From Branchipolynoe longqiensis (taxonomy: Eukaryota; Annelida; Polychaeta; Phyllodocida; Polynoidae), in assembly GCA_030323885.1 (NCBI GenBank), contig CM059200.1, positions 2,193,299 to 2,257,298 on the forward strand: a stretch of DNA of 64,000 nucleotides. The letters run 5' to 3'. The notes below the pieces were generated by a model that ran no database searches, was not told the origin of the DNA, and worked only from the letters and a program-made list of their open reading frames with translations. This document shows positions 31,789 to 41,722 of this stretch, in pieces; the first letter of the stretch is position 1; every line of letters begins with the position of its first letter. A program made the position numbers and the translations under genes.

Positions 31789-32892
31789 TCACGCTTTCGA
31801 GACCATGGCGCCTCTCGTTGAATGGGACGCATATCGTTCCGTATTGACTCCTGCCTTGTGTAGTTTTAGTAAGCTACACTAACAGTTGTCTTGAATAGAT
31901 ATATACCCTTATGGCAGACACCCGACAAAGTTGTCGGTCATGCAGGAACTAGTTAAACACACTGTGGATAATTGTTCCCCTGTGCGGTTTGATTTAAAAA
32001 ATTTGTTTTATCAATCAAACATTGCTTTCTTGCGATCTATTCTTAAATCATTCAGGGACAATGGTATCAAAATTGACCCGTGTGTCCAGTAACTAACAGT
32101 ATGATACTGCTAGCTTAAAACTAGCTGTTTTATCTAAAAGACTATTACCAGACCATTTCTTAAATAATCCGAATATCATTAACCCAACCCAAAACCTATT
32201 AAATTTTTTGGTTTTGGGGAATTCCTTTTGTAAACTGATTTCACAGCCAGTAAATAAGTTGGTGCCTACCAACTATCTGTCCATCTCCTCGCGGACGTAT
32301 CACCGAAAACCACATCTTGCAGCGTTAATCGGTTCCAACTTAAAGCTTTATCAAGCATCCTTAGAAAATCTAACAAGATGTGCCATTGTAGGCCTCATAA
32401 GTTTTTCTTTCATAAGTAAACCATGGTAACCCCAGTTTTTCAAATAATTTGAATATAACTGAACTGTTCCTTTCCTCCAGGCATGCGAAGTTAATCTCAG
32501 CTGAGTAACTTTATGTAAATACAACTGTCATAAACACGTGTTCCGAAAGGGAATGTCAGAAGGGGTGTTGTGAACAACACCTCTCCACGAAACATCAATG
32601 CTTAAAAATTTGTCCCCCTTCGTGTAGGAAAAATATACAGTTTGTGTCTCCTAAGGCTAAAACTTCCAAGCATCGCTGCGTGTCGCAACCGGGGACTATC
32701 AAAGCCCTCGTTGCTACTGTGCCAATTTAGGCTGTATGTTATAAATTGTCTTTTCCTCAAATTAAAGAGAAAAAATCAACTTTCCAAAAGGTAGGCTCTG
32801 GATGCCCTAAGACCAATTCTATAATATGTTATTATTTCAGGATGCCAACAAATTTGTATGTGGCTTTCCCAATTCCAAATTAACTTCGTTCT
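31789..32892 (-). mobile_element. Decayed interior of the DIRS-like element
   Basis: Lies between the RNase H and recombinase remnants. Minus-strand translation is full of stops; at 32,600-32,740 it gives SDAW and YFSYTKGD words that may be the post-RNase-H region. Assigned by position only. Confidence 0.45.
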
Positions 32893-32973
32893 TTAATTAT
32901 ATGGGTTGGACATTGTCCCTCCCATGTTGCGAATGGAAGCCATTGCTGTAGTAATATCTGTCAACATTCTGAC
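32893..32973 (-). pseudogene. DIRS-like RNase H fragment
   Basis: Minus-strand translation gives VRMLTDITTAMASIRNMGGT followed by MSNPYN and a stop. It aligns by eye with the DIRS RNase H core of the form 'R-x-x-[ST]-D-N-T-T-A-x-A-x-I-N-x-M-G-G-T', with D kept and N changed to I. The upstream frame stays open over ~19 more codons (to about 33030). No function is possible with the surrounding stops. Confidence 0.75.
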
Positions 32974-33199
32974 ATAGTATCTGTGCATGCAGACTAAACC
33001 ACATAACCGTAAATACACTATTCTCAAGTCTAGACCATTAATATGATCTAAACTTCTTTATGAAGGCCTCGGCCTTCACAAACCCTTTAGTCCTATCTTA
33101 TGCTAAATTCTTAACTATTTCCAGCAAAGTTAGTTTTGTAAATGTTGTAAATTAATCATTTACTTTTAACTGCGCATCCAAACCAATTAATCATCAATA

Positions 33200-33430
33200 A
33201 AAGGGAAGCGAAAATGTCCTTCCCGCTCTATGAGCGAACACATTGCGTGTTTGGAGCTTAGTAAATAATCATGAATTACAAGCTACACCAGTTGGTAAAC
33301 ATGTAAATTCATATAGTTGTTCATTCCAAACAAACCTTACCAAATTTTTGGTCTGTTTGATAAATTGGTTAGTAACTGCCTGTGAGCAGCTGAACTGTGA
33401 CTGGGCCATAATAAATGACTCTTCTATGTA
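33200..33430 (-). pseudogene. DIRS-like reverse transcriptase fragment
   Basis: Minus strand: NLVRFVWNEQLYEFTCLPTG, then VACNS, a stop, LFTKL, and further down FY, two stops, LIG. In DIRS reverse transcriptases the same block reads as 'LRF.W....Y.F.CLP.GL...P..FTK', followed by the catalytic DD; here the DD site falls at the two stop codons. The match in order and spacing is strong, the gene is broken. Confidence 0.82.
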
Positions 33431-33613
33431 AGGAAACATCACATTTATTTTTACTTTTTGGAAAAACCTGTTTCCGTGGCCATGTGAGTTTGCTGTGCAA
33501 CCTCTACTTGTTCCCTTTTGAGACTTTGCTGAGAGCATTTGCTCCAGCTTTCTGAGCCGCTTCTCTATCTCTGGATAGCCAGCATCTGGCCTGCTTTCCT
33601 CCCGTAAACTCAA
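33431..33613 (-). pseudogene. N-terminal segment upstream of the DIRS-like RT
   Basis: Continuous minus-strand frame with the RT fragment, beginning MSLREESRPDAGYPEIEKRL and going on with a Lys/Glu-rich helix (RKLEQMLSAKSQK). Its position, 5' of RT, suggests the end of a gag-like protein or the ORF1/pol junction. No family-level match can be claimed. Confidence 0.45.
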
Positions 33614-33727
33614 CTGTGCCAGGGAGGCTTAAGCCATCACCTCTGGTGATGAGTAGTTATCATCATAAATGGGATCTTCGGGCTTACTGCCCATCGTATC
33701 CAACAAACCCTTAATTCAAAGATCTGT

Positions 33728-34030
33728 AACGATCAATGAAAATTAGAGTTTTCACCCAACTGTTTGTTTGTTGTTGTATTTCGTCTTGGAAAAAACCTAT
33801 AATCATATCCAGACGGGTACCGTTTATAACAGTATATACCCATGGCTAATAAATGCCAAAGTATCTCTCAGTTCCGTGCCGATCAATGAAAATCAGAGTG
33901 TTCAACCAACTGTTTGTTTGTTGTTGGTTTTCGTCCTGGAAGAATGTCTAAACAAATCCAGACGGGTACCGTTTGTAACAGAACATACTCATGGCTAATA
34001 AAAGCCAAAGTACTTCACAGGTCCGAAAAC
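33728..34030. repeat. 150-bp tandem duplication containing SINE-tail-like sequence
   Basis: 'gatcaatgaaaat' starts at 33731 and 33881; both units hold 'tgtttgtttgttgttg', a 'tttcgtc(c/t)tgga' block and 'ccagacgggtaccgttt', like an inverted SINE-A tail. A third partial unit begins near 34031. Confidence 0.85.
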
Positions 34031-34059
34031 CTGTAATCATCAACTGAAAGTTTAAGTGT

Positions 34060-35010
34060 ACCCAAAAAATGGGATGTGGCTTCAGCCACCATCGCTCTCC
34101 GTTTGTAACGGGGTACCAAGCGTGATGTGGTTATAACCGTAATCGCTCTCCGCTCGGTCACGGGTGGGTTACTGTAATGAGGCTTCAGCCTATCTCTCTC
34201 TTTGGTTTGGCCCGGGCGGTATCCCGGGCGAGTTATTGTGATGAGGCTTCAGCCAACATCGCTCTCCATTTTGCCACCAGCAATCACCGCTCGCCGTTAG
34301 GCAAAGGACGCTTAACGTGATGTGGCCTCTGGCAACCTCGCCCTGCGTTCGGTCACGGGCGGCAATACTGGTGTCGGAGAACGTATTCACCCCGTTCCCA
34401 AAACCGGCGTGTAGCCGAATGTAAAATCATAGGGTAACGGTATGGAAGCCAAACCCAAAACGATGTGTAGAGACCAGTATTTATATCAAGTAACCGAGCA
34501 AAAAATGTTATACCTGATGTGGCTTTAGCCAACCTCGGTCTCCGCTCGGATACATGCGGGTTAAACGTAATGTGGCTTTGAACCACCACGCTCTCCATTT
34601 GCCAACGAGCATCACAACGTAATGTGGCTTCACCCAACATGTCTCTACGCTCGGCAACGGGCGGCTTAACGGTATGTGGCTTCAGCCATCACTGCCCTTC
34701 ATTCGCGAATGGGTGACAAAATATAATGTGGCTTCAGCCAGCATCCCTCTCCATGTAGTAATGGTCTTCAGCCAACATCGCCCTTTGTGGTAACATTTGC
34801 CTAAACTGGATGTGGCTTTAGCCAACCTCACTCTCCGTTGTCGAATGGGTGGCCTAAACGGGATGCGGCATGAGCCAACATGTCTCTCCGTTTTAACGGG
34901 CTACCACATAACATGGTTTTTTAAACCATCGGCTCTATCCGCTTGGTGACGGGCGGGCTACCGCGATGAGGCTTCAGCCAACATCGCGCACTTCAATGGC
35001 TTTCCCATCC
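34060..35010. repeat. Degenerate ~50-65-bp tandem array
   Basis: About 14 copies of 'tgtggcttcagccaacatcg' with 'ctctccgttcggtaacgggc', at 34078, 34182, 34243, 34323, 34519, 34573, 34625, 34676, 34729, 34766, 34811, 34866, 34913 and 34970. It sits 5' of the DIRS-like RT on its strand, so it may be part of that element's leader; this is inference. Confidence 0.8.
34353..34510. repeat. Direct repeat R6, copy 1
   Basis: Shares 'gagaacgtattcaccccgttc', 'ggcgtg' and 'tatgg(a/t)..c(g)aaacc' with 35275-35375, an imperfect copy of ~100-150 bp inserted in the tandem array. Confidence 0.55.
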
Positions 35011-35209
35011 CGACGCAACCAAACCTAATGGTCGGTCTCCGCTTCCGGGTCGGAAGGGATTAAGGCCTCGGGCTGAGGTTACGGCAAAGCCGTCAACCCC
35101 AGAAAGGAGTGACAGTCCTCCTCCGGGCGATCCACAGCAGCTGACGCAGCAGGCAGGACCTTGTTCCACTTCGTGGCCATCGGTAGTCTGTAACGACTGT
35201 GTTACTATA

Positions 35210-35530
35210 AACCGGTATCAACTCAACGTGAACACAAATTGTGACGCCAGGTGGAACCTGGGTTGAGGATGTATTTGGTACTGAGTAACGTATTTACACC
35301 GTTCTCAATACAGGCGTGGTAAGCTAAGTTTATGCCGTAGGTGTCTGGTATCGAAACCAACCATACGGGGGGGTCGGCCTTGGGACCGCCCACTCTCTCT
35401 GTTCCGTACACTTCGCCCTCCCGCGGCTTCTGCGCCAGCAAGTTGGAGAAAATGCTACGAAACTCGGAGGTTCGCCTTAAAAAAGTTCTGGGGAGTCTAT
35501 AAAAGAAACCCAGGATAATCCCCAACGTGA
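35210..35530. repeat. Direct repeat R6, copy 2, and flank
   Basis: 'gagtaacgtatttacaccg' at 35282 matches 34376 in kind. A 100-codon minus-strand frame (35223-35525) has no recognisable domain. Confidence 0.5.
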
Positions 35531-36028
35531 CTCTTTATGAGAGTCCGAGAGAAAATCCACTGGAGATGCGGTTTCACCCTGCAGCTTTCGCTTTCATCTC
35601 TACCCACATTCCACGGGTGCAACAACCAATCAGTATTGGTTTTGCTTTGTATACCAAGGCTCTTTGGCCGGTCACCATCATTTCATCCGTCTGTAACATA
35701 CCTATCTCAGACAGACTTACGAAGTTCTAAACTTCCAAAAAGATGCCATAATGATAAGGCAAAATAAACTATCTTCATACAGTTTGTATTAATACTTACA
35801 GTGAATACAATACTCCAGGCTTATGTCAACTGTCAGTGACTGCTTTCCTCCTGAGTAACTTAGTAAGCTTTCCAATTATTCATTTCCTCCAGTGTTTTGG
35901 GGTTTAACCGAAATATAAATATAAATAAATAAATATAAAAATGTTTATGCAGCGAACTCCGGGTCAGCTGAAAACTCCCCAAAAACAAAGGGATCACGTC
36001 GACTTGAAAAAAGCGTACCGGAATCGGA
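35531..36028. other. No gene recognised
   Basis: AT-rich, nonrepeated; open frames 35527-35767 have no domain. Confidence 0.4.
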
Positions 36029-36347
36029 ACGGTTAAACGCTAATAATTGCACAAATACAGTCGCCACCTATCTAAAAATCACACAAAGGACGTATTTGTC
36101 CTTAATAAAGAAACATGTGGAATGGTTAAACTGTAATATGCGTCCTTCCTTAGCGAAAGACGAATAAACTATAAGAAGTAATTGAGCGAAAATGGGGGAT
36201 TTAAGCGAACGAACGAAACCAACGCACAAAGGCGACTCGAAAGCTAGCGAACCGGACTTTCGTTACGGTTAAACGCTAATAATTCCGAAAATACAGTCAC
36301 CACCTAGCTAAAACTCGCACAAAGGACGGTAATGTCCTTAATAAAGT
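36029..36347. repeat. 81-bp direct repeat pair, 238 bp apart
   Basis: 36029-36110 and 36267-36347 both run from 'cggttaaacgctaataatt' through 'cacaaaggacg' to 'tgtccttaataaag'. Lies beyond the 5' side of the DIRS-like element; DIRS relatives such as PAT carry split direct repeats, but no link is proven. Confidence 0.85.
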
Positions 36348-36808
36348 AATGTGTGGAAAATAATCCGCGAAATCCTGGTATTTGTGGAGAAATTTGAAGA
36401 AAAGTATCGCTGAACAACTCGCGTACGTACATGTACCGCGAGATTCTTATGCTAATTGCTGGACCGGATGTGCTTCCCTCTCCCTAGCCTGAGGCTAGCC
36501 TGAGGCTGTATACCGAGGTAAAATATACATATATATATATACATATATATATGGGTTGGTGGTGCCTGAGTGGGATGTAAATAGATATAGTGGTGCTGGC
36601 AGGTCTGGGGGTGATTGCATTCAGGGCCTAGCCCTTCTGCTGGGGTAGGGGTCACCACACTCAAAAGGTCAAGGTTGGTGGTGGCCATGGGGCCAGACAG
36701 CTTCTTGTGTTGGGCAGACCACTGGTATCCATGGAGACCAGGAATGGTGGATCCCTATTGGTAGGGCCAAGAATGCTCAATTCCCATTGGGGGAAGGAAG
36801 TGGGGTGA

Positions 36809-37982
36809 TACTCTACAACGTATTGAGCCAACGTGAGCCTTATACTCCTGTCACACTACGACGTAATGAGCCAACGTGAGCCTAACGTGGTGATATTTCG
36901 TCATTACGTTGATGTACGTTGGATTACGTTATGATGACGTCATAATGACGTTAGAGTGACGTCGAGCTACGTTACATTACGTCGTGTTACGTCGAGTTCC
37001 GTTGAGGTTTTGGACATGTTCAAAAGTGTCGACGTAGGTCGAACGTAAGGGTTTACGTTCGCCGTACGTTCTGTTCACGTTCAGCGAACATCAATGACGT
37101 TAAACGGACGTTATTCCAACGCTCCTCACTACGTTCAACTACGTTCCACTACGTTGAACCCCATTAAACCAAGTGCAAATGCCCACGGGGCGTAATGGGA
37201 ACGTCAGGACAACCGCAGGAGAACGTCAGGAGAACGTCAGGAGAACGTGCATTCAACGTACGTTCAACGTTCATGACGTAGCTAACGTCACGTAACGTTC
37301 TTCTGGATGGAATAACGTTCATAACGTTCCGTCAGCGTCATTAGTTGACCTCTCTCGTCGAACGACGGTATCACTACGCTTTACCAACGTTACTCTCTCG
37401 TCCACTACGCTGCATCCACGTTCAACTTGTGCCCAAATTTGCATACTACGCCGAGAAGTTCAACATTCTTCACGTTCTCCCTACGTTGACGTCGTTACGT
37501 CGTAGTGTGACAGCCCCATAACGTGGTGATATTTCGTCATTACGTTGATGTACGTTGGATTACGTTATGATGACGTCATAATGACGTTAGACTGACGTCG
37601 ATCTATGACACATTAAAGCTGGTGGAAAAGTCCATGCGGCGTAATGGGAAAGTCAGGAGAACGTCAGGAGAACGTCAGGAGAACGTCAGGAGAACGTCAG
37701 GAGAACGTGCATTCAACGTACGTTCAACGTCTCATGACATAGCTAACGTCATGTAACGTTCTTCTGGTGATGGAGTAACGTTCATAACGTTCCGTGATCG
37801 TCATTACGTTGACCTCTCTCGTTGAATGACGGTATCAGTACGCTTTACCGACGTTACGCTCTCGTCCACTACGCTGCATCCACGTTCAACTTGTGCCCGA
37901 ATTTGCATACTACGCCGAGAAGTTCAACGTTCTTCACGTTCTCCCTACGTCGACATCGTTACGTCGTAGTGTGAAAGGGCCA
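36809..37982. mobile_element. Harbinger-like MITE E2, interrupted by E1
   Basis: Left 34 bp (36809-36842, TACTC then an 8-bp deletion, 'attgagccaacgtgagcc') and right 464 bp (37519-37982). Right terminus TGGCCCTTTCACAC inverted. Flanks TGA (36806) and TAA (37983) fit a 3-bp target duplication of TWA type with one change. Confidence 0.75.
36843..37518. mobile_element. Harbinger-like MITE E1, 676 bp, nested in E2
   Basis: Termini TACTCCTGTCACACTACG and, inverted, TGGGGCTGTCACACTACG. Flanked by TTA (36840-36842) and TAA (37519-37521). Interior made of ACGT-containing words (acgttc, acgtca, gacgtc) and tandem 'ggagaacgtca'. No transposase. A relative lies inverted at 51283-51975. Confidence 0.85.
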
Positions 37983-38223
37983 TAAACCAGAGCTCTCTTC
38001 TCTCCTATTATTCTTTGCTCTCTGTCTTTCTCTTTGTCTGTATTGTTTTCCTCATAGCCTACGTACATAGCCACAGATCTGAGCATTAGATTCTACAAAG
38101 TGGTGACCACGACGAGTGGGTGGTTTCTACAATATGTTGGTAGGACACCAACCCATAATTATACACTGCTGTTCTGACTGACTATTAATTAGGTCATGCG
38201 GTTGTGATCTTATCCGCTTTGTT

Positions 38224-38330
38224 ACAGCTGCATAATCCGATGAAAGCATCAAATTTTCAAAACCCAAACATTCACCTATATTTGAGTCTACATATCAAAC
38301 TTGGCTACTAGTGCGCTTACCGTATATATG
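38224..38330 (+). mobile_element. MITE R1, 5' part only
   Basis: 'agctgcataatccgatgaaag' through 'gtgcgctta', then unrelated DNA. Confidence 0.75.
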
Positions 38331-38389
38331 TCCCAATAGACGCACACTGTGTGGGTGAAGACACATGGATGCGCGTCTATTCAAAAGTC

Positions 38390-38451
38390 GGTACCCATCC
38401 TGATATGATCTTAGATGTTGCCAGGGCTTAAAAGTCCAACAAGCAAACAAC
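38390..38451 (+). mobile_element. SINE-A tail fragment
   Basis: 'aaaagtcggtacccatcctg' to the AAC tail. Confidence 0.75.
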
Positions 38452-38510
38452 TTACATCTATTTGGTTAAGTATCTGCTATCTCCGTACTGCACCTACCCT
38501 GTTCTCTCAC

Positions 38511-39434
38511 CTGGGCCCATATGCATGGGCTGGTGCTACGCGTAGCCCGTGCTACATGCTAGCTCTGGGCTAGCTAGCACTGGCTAGCACCGGCTTGGTG
38601 AATTAGGTCAAGCCATATGCACCGATGCCCAACCCGGTGCGGATAGCAACCCGTGTACTTATTTATAGATTTGGGAAATCCCTCTGAGCCTGTTCCCGGC
38701 GAGCACCGCTATATAACAATATTGACGCCGATTGGGCGGCGACAGCGACGGCGGCGGCGTTAATATCGCTTTGATTTTGGGTTTAATTTGACCAAATTTC
38801 AATTATTGAGTATCTAATTCTGTTAAATATGATAGCATTGAATAGATTTGGCTCTAATATATTGCTGCTGATGCGGCGGTGGTGGTGATTTGTTTTGTTT
38901 ACATTCATCGATTCGACAATATTAATATCGCCGCCGATATAGCGGCAGCATTAATATTGGTTTCTTTTTTGCGGCTAATTTGATCAAATTTCACTTTTAG
39001 AGTATCTAATTCTGTTAAATATGATAGCATTGAATAGATTTTGCTCTAATATATCACCGCCGATGCGGCGGCGGCGGCGGGCGGTGGCGGTGGTGTGGAT
39101 TTGTTTTGTTTACATTCGTTGATTCGACAATATTAATATCACCCCCGATGTAGGGGCGGCGTTAATATCGGTTCGATTTTGCGGTTAATTTGATGAAATT
39201 TCACTTTTAGCGTATGTAATTCTGTTAAATATGATAGCATTGAATAGATTTGGGCCTAATCGGTACCTAACACCGCCGTTAACCCTGATATGAAAGCAGG
39301 ATAGCTTAGCCTAGGCTACGGTCAGCGGCTAGAGCTGGCACCGCTTCTTGCATGCAGATTTTCCACCGTTAGCCATGTGCTGCCCGCCAAAACTCGGTTA
39401 GGGCGCTAACACCGCCCCATGCATACGGGCCCAG
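38511..39434. mobile_element. TIR element D4, 924 bp, carrying three module M copies
   Basis: Left end CTGGGCCCATATGCATGGGC and right end, inverted, CTGGGCCCGTATGCATGGGG; the match continues for ~28 bp. Inside are 'gctagc' palindromic words and three direct copies of module M with landmark 'tgttaaatatgatagcattg' near 38821, 39013 and 39223. No target duplication found; no transposase. Confidence 0.82.
38690..39270 (+). repeat. Module M, three tandem copies (~190-210 bp)
   Basis: Each copy has GCGGCGGCG-rich DNA, 'gattcgacaatattaatatc', 'taatttgatcaaatttca' and 'gtaattctgttaaatatg'. The same module occurs in D3, D5 and D6. Confidence 0.88.
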
Positions 39435-39503
39435 CCCTGTCGCTGCTAACAATGTGCTAACACTATAGTAATGCTTTCACAAGGCAACATCAACATCAAT
39501 ATC

Positions 39504-39545
39504 CTCCTGATATGACCTTAGATGTTGGCAGGACGTAAAACCCCA
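39504..39545 (+). mobile_element. SINE-A tail fragment
   Basis: 'gatatgaccttagatgttgg' and 'aggacgtaaaa'. Confidence 0.65.
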
Positions 39546-39850
39546 TCATCTTAGAGTTTCTAAACACAACTGAGTTTTATTGCCTCCTGAAATTTTGGCT
39601 ATTTTTTGGCGAGCTATAATTCGGTTGACACAAGTCGAAACCACTTCAAAATTGGATCACAGATCTATGGCTTTTGCAATCATTTGACATGGATCTGACC
39701 ATTTTTCGGAATTTTCGTGTAAATTTCAAGGTTGGCATGTGAATGATTGTAATTGACAATACTTTTACAATTTACAATTTTTTTAACAATTATCTTTGAC
39801 TCTATCGACCGCTTTCGGGGTATGAGAGCAACAAAAGCATACATCTTTTT

Positions 39851-40080
39851 TTGGTTTGTACATTAGTTGTTTAAACAGGGGAAATTTCAGTCGCAGGCGA
39901 TTGGTCTTCCTCATTCCACTGCTCCTTGCCCTATCCTAATAATGCCGAGCGCCTGGCTAGGAAGCGACAAGTATCAATTTTTAAGTCATTGGTTTGACTC
40001 GACCAGGATTCGAACCCACGACCCCACGATCTACCACATGGGAGACGGACGCTCTAACTCATTTGGCCATCTCATCTGGT
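39851..40080 (-). mobile_element. SINE-B, full length
   Basis: Minus strand: type-2 tRNA-like head (40080 leftward; 'gatggccaaatgagttagag', B-box-like 'gggttcgaatcc'), shared linker 'cttgtcgcttcctagccagg', then a tail unlike SINE-A ('gaatgaggaagaccaatcg', 'gaaatttcccctg', TA/AAC-rich end). About 230 bp. Confidence 0.88.
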
Positions 40081-40311
40081 TAATTCAGTTGAGTGTTGCT
40101 GACAACAGAAATAACCTGGATATACACACTTGTTGAAGAAATGACGAAGTACATATACATTTGTACTTAATAACAAGTTACTTTGTACATCACTATAACC
40201 AAAATTTGTATGTCTGGCCCTTCACTGTGAATATGACCCTTGTTGCCGACATGGCGTTAAATCATCAGCAATCAGCAATCAGCAATCAGTCAATCAGCCG
40301 ATGAGACTTAC

Positions 40312-40441
40312 TGGTCATCCAGACCTTGACGGGTCCAGCAGGTCTCACAATGGTCAGCAGCAGGGTGAGGACCCCAACCAGCACGGTTGGACCCCGCTGG
40401 TGCCCGGCTAGACCCATGTTTGAACACCCGGGTGGGTCTAC
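40312..40441 (-). CDS. Candidate first coding exon with signal peptide
   Basis: On the minus strand a pyrimidine-rich stretch ends in 'cgctttttcag' (acceptor AG at 40443-40442). The exon starts at 40441, and ATG is at 40417-40415 in a good context (A at -3, G at +4). It encodes 35 complete codons and ends at 40312 before GTAAGT, a consensus donor. The product starts MGLAGHQRG, then has a hydrophobic core LVGVLTLLLTIV and a possible cleavage region RPAGPVKVW. This is what a secreted or type I membrane protein's first coding exon looks like, and the exon ends in phase 1 as many signal-peptide exons do. Seen: the splice signals, the start and the hydrophobic run. Inferred: that it is expressed. 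No later exon was recognised, so the protein family is unknown. Confidence 0.55.
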
Positions 40442-40497
40442 CTGAAAAAGCGAAGAGAAGAATATGAGCAAGCGATCATCATCCCAACCAATGATTG

Positions 40498-40562
40498 GTT
40501 AGGTCTATTGGGGTTTTACATCCTAGCAACATATCTACCACCATATCAGGACGGGCACCAAC
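40498..40562 (-). mobile_element. SINE-A tail fragment
   Basis: Minus strand: 'ttttacatcctagcaacat' and 'catatcaggacgggcacc'. It sits just upstream of the candidate exon's acceptor. Confidence 0.7.
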
Positions 40563-40867
40563 AATGCTGACTGTCTGATTGCGGTCCACATTGCGGGGGG
40601 GACCACTGGTTGCAAAGAGTCTGACGGAGTTCTATTTAGGTAATCAGTGTCATTTTGTTTCCGTCTGTCATGAATGCAGTCTCCCAGGAGTGGAAGGAGG
40701 AGGAGCGGCGGGGCTCTCGATTGGCAGGGTGCTGGCGCTGGTGGCAAGCTGAGGTGGCGGTAACCAGGTGGTATTAGGAGTATGTCTGGGGTCCGCAGGC
40801 CAGTGCTTCCAACACCGGCTATCGAAGCGGGAACCAGTGTCGTTCTGACGACACCAGTTCCCCCTTT

Positions 40868-41170
40868 GATGACCGGTGTCAGAGGCGCTCATAATGGCTT
40901 CATAGTGTTGCCCAACTGGGGGGGCCATGTCCTAATAGCCCATTTAGTCATATTTTCCTGTACCATCAGATCAGGAACGGGTGCCAACTCGTAATGGCTT
41001 TATAGTGCTGCCACACTGGGACGTTTTGTGCTAATATCCCATGTAGTCACATTATGCTGAGTAACGCCGAGCTGCAGGCGAGGTCTTTGACGCAACTTGG
41101 AATTGATCCCATGCCCACCTCGCCCTTCCGCATGGGAAGCAAGCGCTCTACCCACTTGACCATTCGGATC
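40868..41170 (-). mobile_element. SINE-A, rearranged
   Basis: Minus strand. The body block 'tatagtgctgccacactggg' appears twice (about 40900 and 41005), followed by a shortened linker and a type-1 head at 41170. Confidence 0.75.
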
Positions 41171-41202
41171 GATTCCCAATTATTGACTAGCGGGAAAATG
41201 TA

Positions 41203-41330
41203 GCATTTTGAGGCTGATGCGACAAGTATCTATTTGATAAGTCATTGGTTTGACCCAGCCAGGATTCGAACTAACGACCTTCCGCACAGGAAGCCTGCGC
41301 TCTACCGATTCGGCCGCAGCGTCCGGTGCA
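41203..41330 (-). mobile_element. SINE-A head and linker
   Basis: Minus strand: 'gcgctctaccgattcggcc' at the right end; linker 'gacaagtatctatttgataag' at the left. Body absent. Confidence 0.8.
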
Positions 41331-41415
41331 GCTTTGATGTGTCCACTAGGACAACGCGAACGCTGTAAATGTGCTGTTCGTGTGTTCCGGTACAGGTTCC
41401 AAAAGTGGTAGGGCC

Positions 41416-41476
41416 GTCCTGATATGACCTTAGATGTTGCTAGGACGTAAAACACCAACAAACAACCAACCTAAGT
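41416..41476 (+). mobile_element. SINE-A tail fragment
   Basis: 'ccgtcctgatatgacctta' to AACACCAACAAACAACCAACC; opposite strand to the neighbour at 41203. Confidence 0.75.
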
Positions 41477-41639
41477 TACAGTTGAGCTATCTGCACCGAG
41501 CGGACGAGTGGAAGGAAGGTAGTATTATAACGCCAGTAAATGGACGAACAGAAAAATCGATTTGGGTTCCCAAGAGGAGGTAGGAGGCGGCAGCTTAAAA
41601 AATGCAAACAAATGTTTTGTTAAATGTAAACAAATTAAT

Positions 41640-41722
41640 TAAAAAAAATAATGTAATTTTTTTTAAATGTAAAAGAAAATGTAAAAAAATAAATGTAAAT
41701 ACAAAAATAAAAAAATCCTCTT
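41640..41722. repeat. A/T-rich low-complexity tract
   Basis: Repeated 'aaatgtaaa' words with A and T runs. Confidence 0.75.

Larger units (their letters stand above)
36706..38097 (+). mobile_element. LTR of the 5388 family, split by nested TIR elements
   Basis: Left part 36706-36808 (TGTTGGGCAGACC, 'attggtagggccaagaatgc') and right part 37983-38097 ('taaaccagagctctc', CT-rich block, TTCTACA end). Followed by 'aagtggtgaccacgac' as at 5681. Order and words match 5388-5680. Confidence 0.65.

Noticed and set aside
37000..37990. Dense ACGT and GACGTC words suggesting clustered CREB-type sites
   Set aside because: They are a compositional feature of the E MITE family and recur in each copy.
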